Shown: piece by piece, positions 1-8,148 of the stretch | How the letters are laid out: every line of letters starts with the position of its first letter | How positions within the stretch are numbered: position 1 is the first letter of the stretch | Source: Zelonia costaricensis | Lineage: Eukaryota; Euglenozoa; Kinetoplastea; Trypanosomatida; Trypanosomatidae | Assembly: GCA_030849075.1 (NCBI GenBank) | Contig: JASAOO010003168.1 | Coordinates: 1 to 26,518, forward strand | Reading direction: 5' to 3' | Length of the DNA stretch: 26,518 nt | Notes under the pieces: model-generated | Told to the model about the DNA's origin: nothing | Database searches by the model: none | The model's input: the letters and a program-made list of their open reading frames with translations, nothing else | Translations under genes and position numbers: made by a program

Positions 1-137
1 CGCTCCCTGGCGTCAGCCATGGTGTGACGCGGTAGCCGAGGCGACCCTTCCTTTTTTTTTTCTCCTTCTTCTGGTGTGAGTGTGTGTGCGTGGATGTGTT
101 TTTGTGTTGCCTGCTTGGAATTTGACTTCTGTTTGGT

Positions 138-158
138 TGTGTGTGTGTGTGTGTGTGT
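138..158. repeat. (TG)n microsatellite
   Basis: An uninterrupted TG dinucleotide run of about ten units in non-coding DNA. It is one of a set of TG or CA tracts found in nearly every intergenic gap of this window. Confidence 0.95.
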
Positions 159-1139
159 TGGCCGAGGGGCTGAGTTCGCACTGCGGAGTTCGCGCGCGGC
201 TGCAATTCGTGTGTGGCCTCTGCCGACGTCTTGCAAGGCGGGTGAGAGTTCTTTTCAGTTCCTTGCAAGCCCTTCTTGGCTCCCCCTCTTCCTTCTGCGT
301 CTCGCCCACTTGCGCCTCCTTCCCCCTGCTCTCGCCGCTAGGGCGCGCTCCACACTTCCTCCCCCTTTTTTTCTTCATTGGATGGGCCTTGCGCTGTTGT
401 CCTCTCTCTTCTCTCTCGGTTAGTTATAGTCGCCTCCCCCCCCTCCTCCTCCGCCCCGCCCCCACCCGCTATGACCCACAGCGCGCGGCTTCTGTTCGGC
501 GTTGCCCGTTCGCGCCAAAGAGCTTGAGGACATGAAGACGAGCGTGAGCACGTGAGGAGGGGGGCGTGTCGCTCCCGCTCATGTCCATCGATGAAACGCC
601 CTCGGACCTCTTATACCCGGCATGCGTGCAGCGACCCTCATCTCCGAGGTGCCGTCTGTCACCCGCCGAAAACAGAAACAAAAAAGATGCAAAATCGAAA
701 AGGGCACGAGAGTCGCTGCTGCCGTGCCCCCATTAAGGCGGCACTGTGGCCGGTAGGTGGTCCGTGCGGCTCACCGCCTCTGTCAGACAGTGCCGGCGTA
801 CACGCCAAGCCGAGTAGACACTGGCATCTCACGCGCTCCGCCTTCTCTCACACGCATCTGCTTCGTCCCCCCCCCCTGCACAGAAGCTCCACGCCCCTCC
901 CCCGATTCGCTGAGAGCACGCTTGAACTCACTGCCCACACATTACACACATTGCCCTCATCTTGTGGCCTCGAAGCAGCAGTCTCCACGCGCTCTCTGAC
1001 GTACATCGTCCCTCCTCCCTCCTCCCCCCCACGCCGAGAGCCCTCCACTCGCCGCCGGTCAAGCGATCCTCGTCACGTCCCCCCGTCCTCCCCCCTTTCG
1101 CCTGGTTTTGTTCTTCTCTGCACCGCGACCGGGACACGC

Positions 1140-1213
1140 GACACGCGTCTCGCCCACTGCCGCCATCCCGCCCTTTACCACCGTTTTCTTTTCCACCTCG
1201 GTGCGGACGACAG
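1140..1213 (+). promoter_or_regulatory. Predicted spliced-leader acceptor for the nitroreductase-like gene
   Basis: A pyrimidine-rich tract ending in a T-rich core (about 1183-1200) is followed by the first AG at 1212-1213. This leaves a 49-base leader without an ATG before the start codon at 1263. The A-rich bases just before the ATG are typical of trypanosomatid leaders. The call is by sequence pattern only. Confidence 0.7.
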
Positions 1214-1262
1214 GCGGGAGCGCGAGAGAGGGGCTCGAGGAACACCACAAAAAAAGAAAAAC

Positions 1263-1922
1263 ATGGCCTCAGCGACCCCCACGTCGCACGAGCAAGCGCG
1301 TCCGGAAAGCGGCCGGCAAGAGGTGCAGGCCGCAGCCTACGTGGAGGCGACGTCAAGCGTCGCCCTCGCAAGTCGACTCACGGCGTCGCTGCCGGACCAC
1401 TTAACACAGAGCGACATCAACGCGCTCGTGTGTCACGCTGTCGAGCTGACGCCGAGCAGCTTCAACTCGCAGACGACTCGTGCGGTGCTGCTGTTCGGCA
1501 AGTCGCATCGTCTTTTCTGGCACCGGCTCATCGGCATGGCGATCCACCACGAGAGGGAGGCGAGCCTCCTGACAGAGCAGGTGGTGCCGGCAGCGTGCAC
1601 GGTGGTGCTCTGCGAGGACAAGGCGGCCGTCACGAAAGTCCAAGAAGCGTACCCCAAGTACGCGCAGTTGCTGGAGGGGCACGCCGAGCAGGCGTCGGCC
1701 ATGACGGAACTTGCCATTGTGTCGGCGCTCGGATGCGAGGGGGTGTCGACCGTGGCGCGCCACTACCGGCTGAGCCTGGAGGACGACTTTCAGGACCTCT
1801 TTGAAGTTCCCGTCACGTGGGAGATGAGGGCGCAGATCGCGTGCGGACAGTGCGGCAAGCGCGGCTTGGAGCGCGAGAAGCTCTCGGATGAGCACATTTT
1901 CAAGGTGGTTCACAGTGCCTGA
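1263..1922 (+). CDS. Nitroreductase-family (HBN1-like) putative FMN oxidoreductase
   Basis: A 219-residue protein resembling the fungal and bacterial HBN1-like branch of the nitroreductase family, which are FMN-dependent oxidoreductases using NAD(P)H. The family signature is seen at residues 65-70 (SSFNSQ, followed by TTR), the predicted flavin-phosphate-binding start of the fold. A second conserved segment runs from the YPKYAQ stretch (130-135) through an EQ..AMTELAIVSALG helix (142-157) to a His-Tyr pair (167-168) and an RAQ motif (189-191). About 50 Ala/Ser-rich residues precede the fold and could be a targeting or disordered tail. The start at 1263 is chosen because the reading frame stays open far upstream but the predicted acceptor at 1212-1213 makes this the first ATG in the transcript. 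A CxxC pair (194-197) follows the RAQ motif. Substrate is unknown. This is not clearly the prodrug-activating type I nitroreductase of trypanosomatids. Confidence 0.8.
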   Translation: MASATPTSHEQARPESGRQEVQAAAYVEATSSVALASRLTASLPDHLTQSDINALVCHAVELTPSSFNSQTTRAVLLFGKSHRLFWHRLIGMAIHHEREASLLTEQVVPAACTVVLCEDKAAVTKVQEAYPKYAQLLEGHAEQASAMTELAIVSALGCEGVSTVARHYRLSLEDDFQDLFEVPVTWEMRAQIACGQCGKRGLEREKLSDEHIFKVVHSA

Positions 1923-2678
1923 AGTGCGCAAGCCCTGTGTTGGGTGTTTGCGCGTCAATGACAGCATGGCGCGTTTGTGCAAGCGGCTTCGTGCCCCCTC
2001 CCCCTCCAACACACTTTACAGTTTGCAAACTCCGCTTTTTGTTCTTCTTTTTCTTCTCGTTTCGCGCTTGGTGCGACATCGTGTGAGTCACGCGTGTGTT
2101 GCTGGCGCTTTACGGAGGCTTGAACTCTTCTCTTCTCTTGCTTCTGCGCTTGTACTCATGTTGCTATCCCCCATGTACATCAGCTGCTCGTCTTCTTGTG
2201 CGAGGTGTCTCACTGCCACGCCTCTCGCTGCTCTCCGCTTCTTCTTCTCTCTGGGTTTTCTCTTTCTCCCCCTTTTACCCTCTTTGTGGAACAGGCTCGG
2301 CGAGGTCCGGTGCGTGGTCGGCGTTGTGTCCGATGTGCTTTCTTTCTCTTTATGGTGATGTGTGTTTCGAGGCTATACGTGTGATGATGCGCAGGGTGAA
2401 TACGCGGCATCCTTAAGATTATATACGGAAGCAAAATGGGTCGTTGTGCGGCTCTGACCCGCTCGCTCTTATCTTTTTTTTTTTCTTTCTCTTGTTGTTG
2501 TCTCTCCTCCCACCTCTGTGGCAGCGATGGCGGTGACAGACGCGCGGAAGCGCTGCCCGATCTTTTTCTTCTTCTCCGCTTCCGCTGTGTGCACATCTGT
2601 GCTCCCTCCTGGCGTACCCCCCCGTGTTGTGGTTACGATCGTTGCACGCTGCCGCTTTGATGCGCGGCTGCACATACT

Positions 2679-2700
2679 CACACACACACACACACACACA
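2679..2700. repeat. (CA)n microsatellite
   Basis: An uninterrupted CA run of eleven units, followed by imperfect CA/TA units to about 2716. It lies in non-coding DNA. Confidence 0.95.
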
Positions 2701-3487
2701 AACACATACATACACAAGCGCCGAAGCACCCACGCATCACCGCAGCCCTCTGTGCCGGCTTTCCTTCTCGCGTTTTCGTGCTGCGTGCTCTGACGGTCGC
2801 GTGTGCGTCTTGTGTTCACCTCTTCTCCCCGTGTCTTGTCTCTCTCTCCGTCGTCTCCCCCACCCCCCTTCAGGCCGTCGACGCTTTTGCATGTTTGCCT
2901 TTTTCACCATGTCTGCTGCTCCGCCCACCCGTTGTGTTGTTGGAACTCCGCGTATCTCGTTTCTCTTGCTTTCCGCCGCTGCGCATCGCCGTGCCGCAGT
3001 CCCCCCCCTCTGCACCCCCCTGCACCCCCCTGTCTCCCACCGGCTCTGTTGGTTGTGCCACATGGGACGTTGGGGCTTTCCCTACGTGTTGGCCATTCGC
3101 GCACTTCGTCATGTGCTCCCCGACGTCCCCCCCGTGAACGCGGTAAAACGCAGAAAGCAAACCAAGCCGCAAACATCAACGCACCCCACCCACCCACCCA
3201 CCCAAGGTAAACCTGCGAGAGCAGTCGCGATGCTCGCCGCAGCTCAATGCACCATCATTCTCTGCTGTTGTGCACATCCAGCGCTTGCGTCTTCGCCACC
3301 GCTACGGCACCACCACCAGCCAAACAAAAACGGAGCGGCGGGCGAGTTGCTGCGATGACGCGAACCATGACAGATGCTGGCGGCATATGGTGACTCGCCC
3401 TGCCGTCAAGTCCCCACTTCGCCGCTGCCATCGCACGCCGCGCACGATGGCGCGTATGTACACCTTATCTCCACTCCTCCTCCCCTG

Positions 3488-3514
3488 CACACACACACAC
3501 ACACACACACACAC
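3488..3514. repeat. (CA)n microsatellite
   Basis: An uninterrupted CA run of about thirteen units in the non-coding gap before the ABC gene, followed directly by a C run. Confidence 0.95.
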
Positions 3515-3892
3515 TCCCCCCCCCTTTCTCCCACACCCCACCCGCGGCCCCTTGCGAAGACGCTGACGGCTGCAGTGAAACAAAGACGAAGAACGAGCAT
3601 CCGAGTTTTAGGAACACACCAAGGACTTCACTGCGCCAGTGCACATCCCTGGCCGCTACCCCCACACGACCCCACGCACAGCTGACTTCGTGTCTGGAGA
3701 GAGCCTCTTCCGTTGCTACCGATTCGGTCTCGCCTCCCTTTTTCCTATTCCCCGTCCGTCCGAACAAGCGAGGTCCCCTCCGCGGACGTCCGCAGCTGCC
3801 TTTGTGTTGTGTTTATCTTGCCTCAGCATCGCACCTGTTTTTCTGTCGCTAGAGGAAGTCGAAACGCGAGAGCGCTGTCACGCAGGAGCCTG

Positions 3893-3948
3893 TACCCGTC
3901 CTGCCTCCTCCTTCTCCCTTTCCCCATTGTCTTCCCCGTACACGCGAG
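3893..3948 (+). promoter_or_regulatory. Predicted spliced-leader acceptor for the ABC ATPase gene
   Basis: A strong C/T tract (about 3895-3940) is followed by the first AG at 3947-3948. The resulting 114-base leader holds no ATG before 4063. Alternative AGs at 3992-3993 and 3997-3998 would shorten the leader without changing the protein. Confidence 0.65.
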
Positions 3949-4062
3949 TTGGGGAGGGGACCGCCGCCACGGCGAAGCGGTTTGCGGCGCCAGCACAGCC
4001 TTCTTGCGATTATCCGTCCACTTCTCTGTGTTGTCCCGCTGTCCTGCGCTGCATCGATTGCC

Positions 4063-5658
4063 ATGGCGCAAGACAGGATTCTGGAGGTGCGCGGTGTCAC
4101 GTACCAGTACCCCGATACGCCGGCGCCGTCTCTCCAGGACATCCACATCACCGCCCACCGCGGCGACCGCATTCTCGTGATTGGACACAACGGCAGCGGC
4201 AAGTCGACGCTGCTGTCGCTGCTTGCCGGACGCCGCAAGCCGCAGAGCGGCGGCACCGTCCGCGTGCTGGGCCACGACCCCTTCGACGAAACCAGCATGG
4301 CACAGCACATCGCCTTGATCGGGTCGCCGTGGCCGCCGGAGGCCGTCTTCGGCAACACCGTCGATCGCGTGGCCGCACCGGCACCCGTGCCGGCGCGCAA
4401 GGCGGCGATCGCCGATGCCCTGCACCTCCGTCTAACCCGCTTTGTGGACAAGATGAGCTCGGGTGAGAAGCGGCGCGTGCAGATCTTGCACGGCATGCTG
4501 TACCCCGCCACGGTGTACTTGCTGGACGAGTGCAGCACCGACATCGACGTGGCGGAGCGGCGCACCGTGCTCGACCTTGTGCGGCAGGAGTGCGAGAGGA
4601 CGAACGGCTGCTGCGTCTACGCCACGCACATCCTGGACCGCGTCCAGGGCTGGGCCACGCACTTGCTTCTCATGGCCAACGGCCGCGTGGTCGACTTCAA
4701 AGCCGTGGCCGACATCGCCGTGCCGCTGGAGGAGTACGCCTTCCAGTTCATGAGCACCCGCGGCCGCACCGCGCGTGGGCTGACCGTGGCAGACGCGGCA
4801 GTCTCATACGGCCAGTTCGTTCCGAGTCCGACACAGGTGGTGCCGGGCACTGCGACGGGGTCGATCGACGAACTGGCCGCGGAGCCGACGACAGCTGCTT
4901 GCACGACCTACTGGGCTGCCCACAACGGCGGTGGCCGCAACACGGCCGACGGCGCCACCCGCGAGGTGGTCATCCGGTGCCGCGGCCTGACGTACAAGGA
5001 CATCTTTGCCAACATGTCTTTTGAGGTCCGCCGCGGCGAGCGGGTGCTGCTGTGCAGCGGCAACGGGGCCGGCAAGTCCACCTTGCTGAACATGCTGGGC
5101 GGCAAGCAGTTCTTCCAGAACGGCGACGGCGCGCTGTCGGTGCTGGGGAAGCGCTGCTACGACGACATGCTGCTGAACGGGCTGGTCAGCTACGGCGGCG
5201 ACTGGTGGACAACCGTGCCGGGTGGCGAGGTGCACGTGCGCGAGATGCTGAAGCTGCGCACCCCGCGTGCGGCCCACCTCCGCGACCTCCTCGCTGTCGA
5301 CCTCGACTGGGACGTGCGGCACATCAGCTCCGGCGAGCAGAAGCGAGTGCAGCTGCTCCTGCATTTGCTCGAGGACAAGCCAGTGGTGCTGCTGGACGAG
5401 GCGACCGCCGACCTCGATGTCGACCAGCGCCACAGCCTCCTGCAGTTCCTGTACGAGGAGAGCCACGAGCGCGGGGTGACGGTCGTGTACTCGACGCACA
5501 TCTTCGGCGGGCTGGAGGGCTGGGCAGACACGGTGATTCTGCTGGACCGCACGGTGCGCGGGGTGCACGCCGTGTGGCGCGCGACACCGGACGAGCCCAT
5601 TTCTCTTGACCGCCTCGTGGACGAGATTGTGATGCTCAAGGCACGCGAGGCGTTCTGA
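4063..5658 (+). CDS. Soluble ABC ATPase with two Caf16-like nucleotide-binding domains
   Basis: A 531-residue protein with two complete ABC cassettes and no hydrophobic membrane spans, so it is a soluble ATPase rather than a transporter. Domain 1 has Walker A GHNGSGKST (41-49), signature SSGEKR (132-137), Walker B with D155/E156 and H-loop H189. Domain 2 has Walker A SGNGAGKST (332-340), signature SSGEQKR (422-428), Walker B with D445/E446 and H-loop H479. Both Walker B glutamates and both H-loop histidines are present, so both sites look active. The DLDVDQR stretch (450-456) and the VYSTHIFGGLEGW stretch (475-487) resemble yeast Caf16, a Ccr4-Not-associated factor, and plant ABCI proteins. 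Those relatives are usually single-domain proteins of about 300 residues, so this looks like a fused duplication. A linker at about 230-300 separates the halves. The start at 4063 is the first ATG after the predicted acceptor. Cellular role is inferred only by family. Confidence 0.88.
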   Translation: MAQDRILEVRGVTYQYPDTPAPSLQDIHITAHRGDRILVIGHNGSGKSTLLSLLAGRRKPQSGGTVRVLGHDPFDETSMAQHIALIGSPWPPEAVFGNTVDRVAAPAPVPARKAAIADALHLRLTRFVDKMSSGEKRRVQILHGMLYPATVYLLDECSTDIDVAERRTVLDLVRQECERTNGCCVYATHILDRVQGWATHLLLMANGRVVDFKAVADIAVPLEEYAFQFMSTRGRTARGLTVADAAVSYGQFVPSPTQVVPGTATGSIDELAAEPTTAACTTYWAAHNGGGRNTADGATREVVIRCRGLTYKDIFANMSFEVRRGERVLLCSGNGAGKSTLLNMLGGKQFFQNGDGALSVLGKRCYDDMLLNGLVSYGGDWWTTVPGGEVHVREMLKLRTPRAAHLRDLLAVDLDWDVRHISSGEQKRVQLLLHLLEDKPVVLLDEATADLDVDQRHSLLQFLYEESHERGVTVVYSTHIFGGLEGWADTVILLDRTVRGVHAVWRATPDEPISLDRLVDEIVMLKAREAF

Positions 5659-6138
5659 CAGGGCTGGCACTCGCTCCGCTGTCGCCCTCTCGTACGACTT
5701 CACTCGCGTCCCGCAAGAGCACACCGTAGCGGGCGCCTCCCCTCCGTCCCCTTATCTCCCACCTCTTCTCCCCACTCTTCACCCGACCTACACTCGTCTT
5801 CCATTTTTTTCTCTTAACACGACAACAGTTAGGGGGGGGGCGGGCGAGTTGCGGCGGCGGTTTAACCGAACGGCGTGGGTAACAGCGCTGGACGGGGGCC
5901 GCCCTGCGACACGCCCTCACGCAAAGAGGGGAGGCGGAGGAGGCGGAGGGAGTCGAGGCGCACCGGCGGTGAGAGAGCCGCGTCTTAAGCGACACAACAC
6001 TATCAACACAATCCAGAAAGAAGGCGCAGAAAGCGGAGCGGAATGTGGCGAGCCACATCTTTCCGTTCACAGCGCGCATTTGTGAGTCGGGGGCTCGCGC
6101 AGCAGGGGGTGGCGGACGTGTTCTTTGACCACCACCAC

Positions 6139-6178
6139 ACCTCAACTGTCTGGCCTGCGACGGCACGGCAGTTGAGGT
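6139..6178. repeat. Perfect inverted repeat forming a strong hairpin
   Basis: ACCTCAACTG at 6139-6148 is matched exactly by its reverse complement CAGTTGAGGT at 6169-6178. One G-T and one C-G pair extend the stem inward to 12 bp with a 16-base loop. It lies in the 3' flank of the ABC gene, about 170 bases before the next splice acceptor, so it may be in the 3' UTR or in the spacer removed during processing. Confidence 0.85.
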
Positions 6179-6325
6179 CGCTCACGTGCGTGTTCATGCA
6201 TCCTCTCACACACACGCACGTGAACCGTCGCTCATCTCGGGGCCCATCCCCTCTCTCTCTCACCGTCCTCTCGTCACGTTTGACCCACTCGACGAACACA
6301 CGCGAAAAAACTCAACTCTCTTTTG

Positions 6326-6349
6326 GGGGTTTCTTCTCTCCCGCTCTAG
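6326..6349 (+). promoter_or_regulatory. Predicted spliced-leader acceptor for the basic hypothetical gene
   Basis: A T/C-rich tract (6328-6347) ends in the first AG at 6348-6349. It leaves a 47-base A-rich leader without an ATG before the start codon at 6397, a textbook trypanosomatid arrangement. Confidence 0.75.
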
Positions 6350-6396
6350 CTGAACGCAAGAAACGAAAACAAACGCCGAGCATCACGTAGTCCAGC

Positions 6397-7287
6397 ATGA
6401 CGAGCAGCTTTGCTGCGCAGCAGCACGGGAGCCGCAACCCCCATCAAAACCCGGTGCGCTCGCACAAGGGCGGCTACCTCCGTTGCCCCTTCAACATCAG
6501 CGCCAGCTACGCCGAGCTGGCCGAGCGGCGCGTTCGCGAGGACCTCGCACGCGGCGGGCGGAGCACGACGGCGGTGACCAGCAAGGACGGCCTGTCCACC
6601 TCTTCTGCGGCATCACTGGATGGCCTGGAGGGCGACTTCGAGGGCCGCCCGTGGAGCCGCGCGGGGGTTGGCGCGAAGAAGCTCACGGGGAAGGAGAAGC
6701 GCATGCAGCAGGAGCAGGCGGAGCTCATCTACGGCCGCGGCTCCCTCGCCGGCGCCGACGACCGCGCCGGCACGCCAGGGGCGGCGGCGTCGCAGGAGAA
6801 CATGTTCGCGGTCGATGCGCGCGATCAGGCGGCGCTGCAGCAGGTCGTGCCGCGTGCGGTGCGTGAGAAGGTGAAGCGGCGCAAGTTCGAGGAGCTGAAG
6901 AAGGAGCGCCGCCCGCTCGGGCAGCACCATCACCTGCGCGCCGGCCCGACAGCGGCCAGTGCCGATGACGCGGTGCACACGCAGGCCAGCGGCCACGACT
7001 CGGACGAGGGGGAGGTGCGCCGCGGCAGTCGGCGGGAGGCCACGGCGGAGTCGGCGCAGTCGTCTCTGGCGCACCGTCCCGGTGGAAGCCCGGTGCACAG
7101 CGCTGGGGCCGCTGCGGCAGTCCCTGTTTCTGCCGCTGGCGCCGGATTGGCCACACCGGCGACTGCGCCCGTGCCGCAGGCCTTGAACGCAGCGCCAGCG
7201 GCGTCGTCAAACCGCCCTAAGAACAGGATGCAGATGCTGGAGGACCTGCGCGCCGCGGCCCTCACAGGAAAGAAGCGGCGGCGCTGA
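6397..7287 (+). CDS. Conserved-looking basic hypothetical protein, possibly nuclear
   Basis: A 296-residue protein whose family I do not recognise. Codon use and the clean splice acceptor directly upstream support it as real. Residues 21-50 (with an RCPF motif at 29-32 and a following charged stretch) and 91-115 (AKKLTGKEKRMQQEQ and neighbours) look ordered. Residues 154-173 form a strongly basic, helix-prone segment (VREKVKRRKFEELKKERR). Residues 185-272 are Ala/Ser/Pro/Gly-rich and probably disordered, with an acidic patch at 201-206. The C terminus (275-296) has a short helix and ends in KKRRR, a candidate nuclear localisation signal. There are no membrane spans or signal peptide. The basic segments would fit a nucleic-acid-binding or ribonucleoprotein-associated role, but this is inference from composition only. 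Confidence 0.8.
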   Translation: MTSSFAAQQHGSRNPHQNPVRSHKGGYLRCPFNISASYAELAERRVREDLARGGRSTTAVTSKDGLSTSSAASLDGLEGDFEGRPWSRAGVGAKKLTGKEKRMQQEQAELIYGRGSLAGADDRAGTPGAAASQENMFAVDARDQAALQQVVPRAVREKVKRRKFEELKKERRPLGQHHHLRAGPTAASADDAVHTQASGHDSDEGEVRRGSRREATAESAQSSLAHRPGGSPVHSAGAAAAVPVSAAGAGLATPATAPVPQALNAAPAASSNRPKNRMQMLEDLRAAALTGKKRRR

Positions 7288-7398
7288 GGCGATGGATGGC
7301 ACGGGTGAGGTCGAACACCTCGTTGCCCGAATCCTGTCGGCTCAGCTGGCCCTGCGCGGTGTCACGCTGCTAGAGCGACAGTGGACTGCAAAGCCGGC

Positions 7399-7424
7399 GT
7401 GTGTGTATGTGTGTGTGTGTGTGT
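7399..7424. repeat. (GT)n microsatellite, one interruption
   Basis: A GT run of thirteen units, interrupted once by a TAT at 7405-7409, about 110 bases after the stop codon of the basic hypothetical gene. Confidence 0.9.
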
Positions 7425-8040
7425 TTGGAGTCTCATTTCTTTTCGTGTAATGGCCCTATGCAGTGGGACATGCCTCACGCCGAACTTGCCTTGAGCAGCC
7501 GCGTGCGTTGGTGTTTGGGTGAGCGCTAACACTTCGTCAACGGCAGGGCTTAACAAGCACCGCAGCTGGACAGATGAACAACAGCAACAAAACGTTCTCG
7601 TGCCCCTCGTGCCACTTCAGCAGGGTACGCAAAGCGGAACGGGGAAAGCGAGCCCTTGTCGGGCGTGGTGTGCAATTGTGCGGGGGTGTACGTCATCGCA
7701 TAGCGCGCTACTTCTCCACGGCGTGGCTCTCTCTCTCTCTCTTAACGTTTCCCTGCACGCGCTGTACACCTTTCTTCTCACTGTTTACCATACCGCGACT
7801 CTCAGCGCGGCAGAAGTCCGAAGCGGACACCCCTGCACCCGTTGTTGGTCACACAGCCGCGCGCTCTCTCGCCTGCGCTGCGACGCGACTATCCTTTGCG
7901 TGCCGCTTTGCTGCGGCCGCTGAAGGAAGAGAAGTGCCACCTACGAGCGCCCCCCCCCCCCAACGCAAACCCGCTTTGTTCCCTTTTTTCTTGGAGCTCG
8001 CTCACAGATGCCCTGCCCCCTCTCCTGCTGGAGAGACCTC

Positions 8041-8093
8041 GTTGCACCCCCCACCCACCCTCCCACACACACGTGACTCACACCACGCTATAG
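8041..8093 (+). promoter_or_regulatory. Possible spliced-leader acceptor for the TBC gene
   Basis: A C-rich tract (8046-8068) and AC-rich sequence precede an AG at 8092-8093, which would leave a 55-base leader without an ATG. A stronger T-rich tract at 7975-7992 with AGs at 7995-7996 and 8006-8007 is an alternative. That leader would contain an ATG at 8008 opening a short upstream ORF. Confidence 0.4.
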
Positions 8094-8148
8094 GCTTCCA
8101 AACTAAACCTAAGCTTGGTTCGGGTGTGCACCGACCTACCTTGACACG

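Larger units (their letters stand above)
1..1262. other. Intergenic region upstream of the first gene
   Basis: No convincing gene is visible. The stretch is mostly pyrimidine-rich on the + strand (for example 420-470, 867-905 and 1000-1110), with a TG microsatellite at 138-158. Frame 1 from base 1 reads eight codons to a TGA at 25-27. These could be the tail of an upstream + strand gene, but eight codons are too few to call. The long open frame running into the first gene from 552 has no coding-like codon use before 1263 and lies upstream of the predicted splice acceptor, so it is read as untranscribed or untranslated sequence. Confidence 0.6.
1923..4062. other. Intergenic region between nitroreductase-like and ABC ATPase genes
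   Basis: About 2.1 kb without a supportable gene. It should hold the 3' UTR of the nitroreductase-like gene and the leader of the ABC gene. It contains several pyrimidine tracts (2025-2060, 2220-2285, 2466-2515, 2820-2875), CA microsatellites at 2679-2700 and 3488-3514, a short CCCA repeat near 3184-3204 and a tandem TGCACCCCCC pair near 3013-3033. The block 3205-3470 is more balanced in base composition than its surroundings, but no open frame there has coding character. Confidence 0.6.
5659..6396. other. Intergenic region between ABC ATPase and basic hypothetical gene
   Basis: No gene is visible. The region holds the ABC gene's 3' flank, a G-rich mixed block at about 5830-5960, a 12-bp hairpin at 6139-6178 and the acceptor of the next gene at 6348-6349. 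Confidence 0.65.
7288..8148. other. Intergenic region between basic hypothetical and TBC genes
   Basis: No gene is visible. The region begins with the 3' flank of the basic hypothetical gene, including a small GAGGT/ACCTC stem near 7309-7323 and a TG microsatellite at 7399-7424. It ends with the leader of the TBC gene, which has two possible acceptors and a short upstream ORF at 8008-8076. Confidence 0.6.

Noticed and set aside
1..27. Eight codons and a TGA in frame 1 as the possible end of an upstream gene
   Set aside because: Too short to distinguish from chance; frame 3 also ends nearby at 33.
552..1262. Open frame continuous with the nitroreductase-like gene, which could extend its N terminus by 237 residues
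   Set aside because: The predicted acceptor at 1212-1213 lies between it and the ATG at 1263, the translation is Pro/Ser/Arg-rich with no domain, and codon use is unlike the downstream gene.
1401..2012. Minus-strand open frame opposite the nitroreductase-like gene
   Set aside because: It is a shadow produced by G/C-rich third positions of the + strand gene; no domain and no supporting splice signals on that strand.
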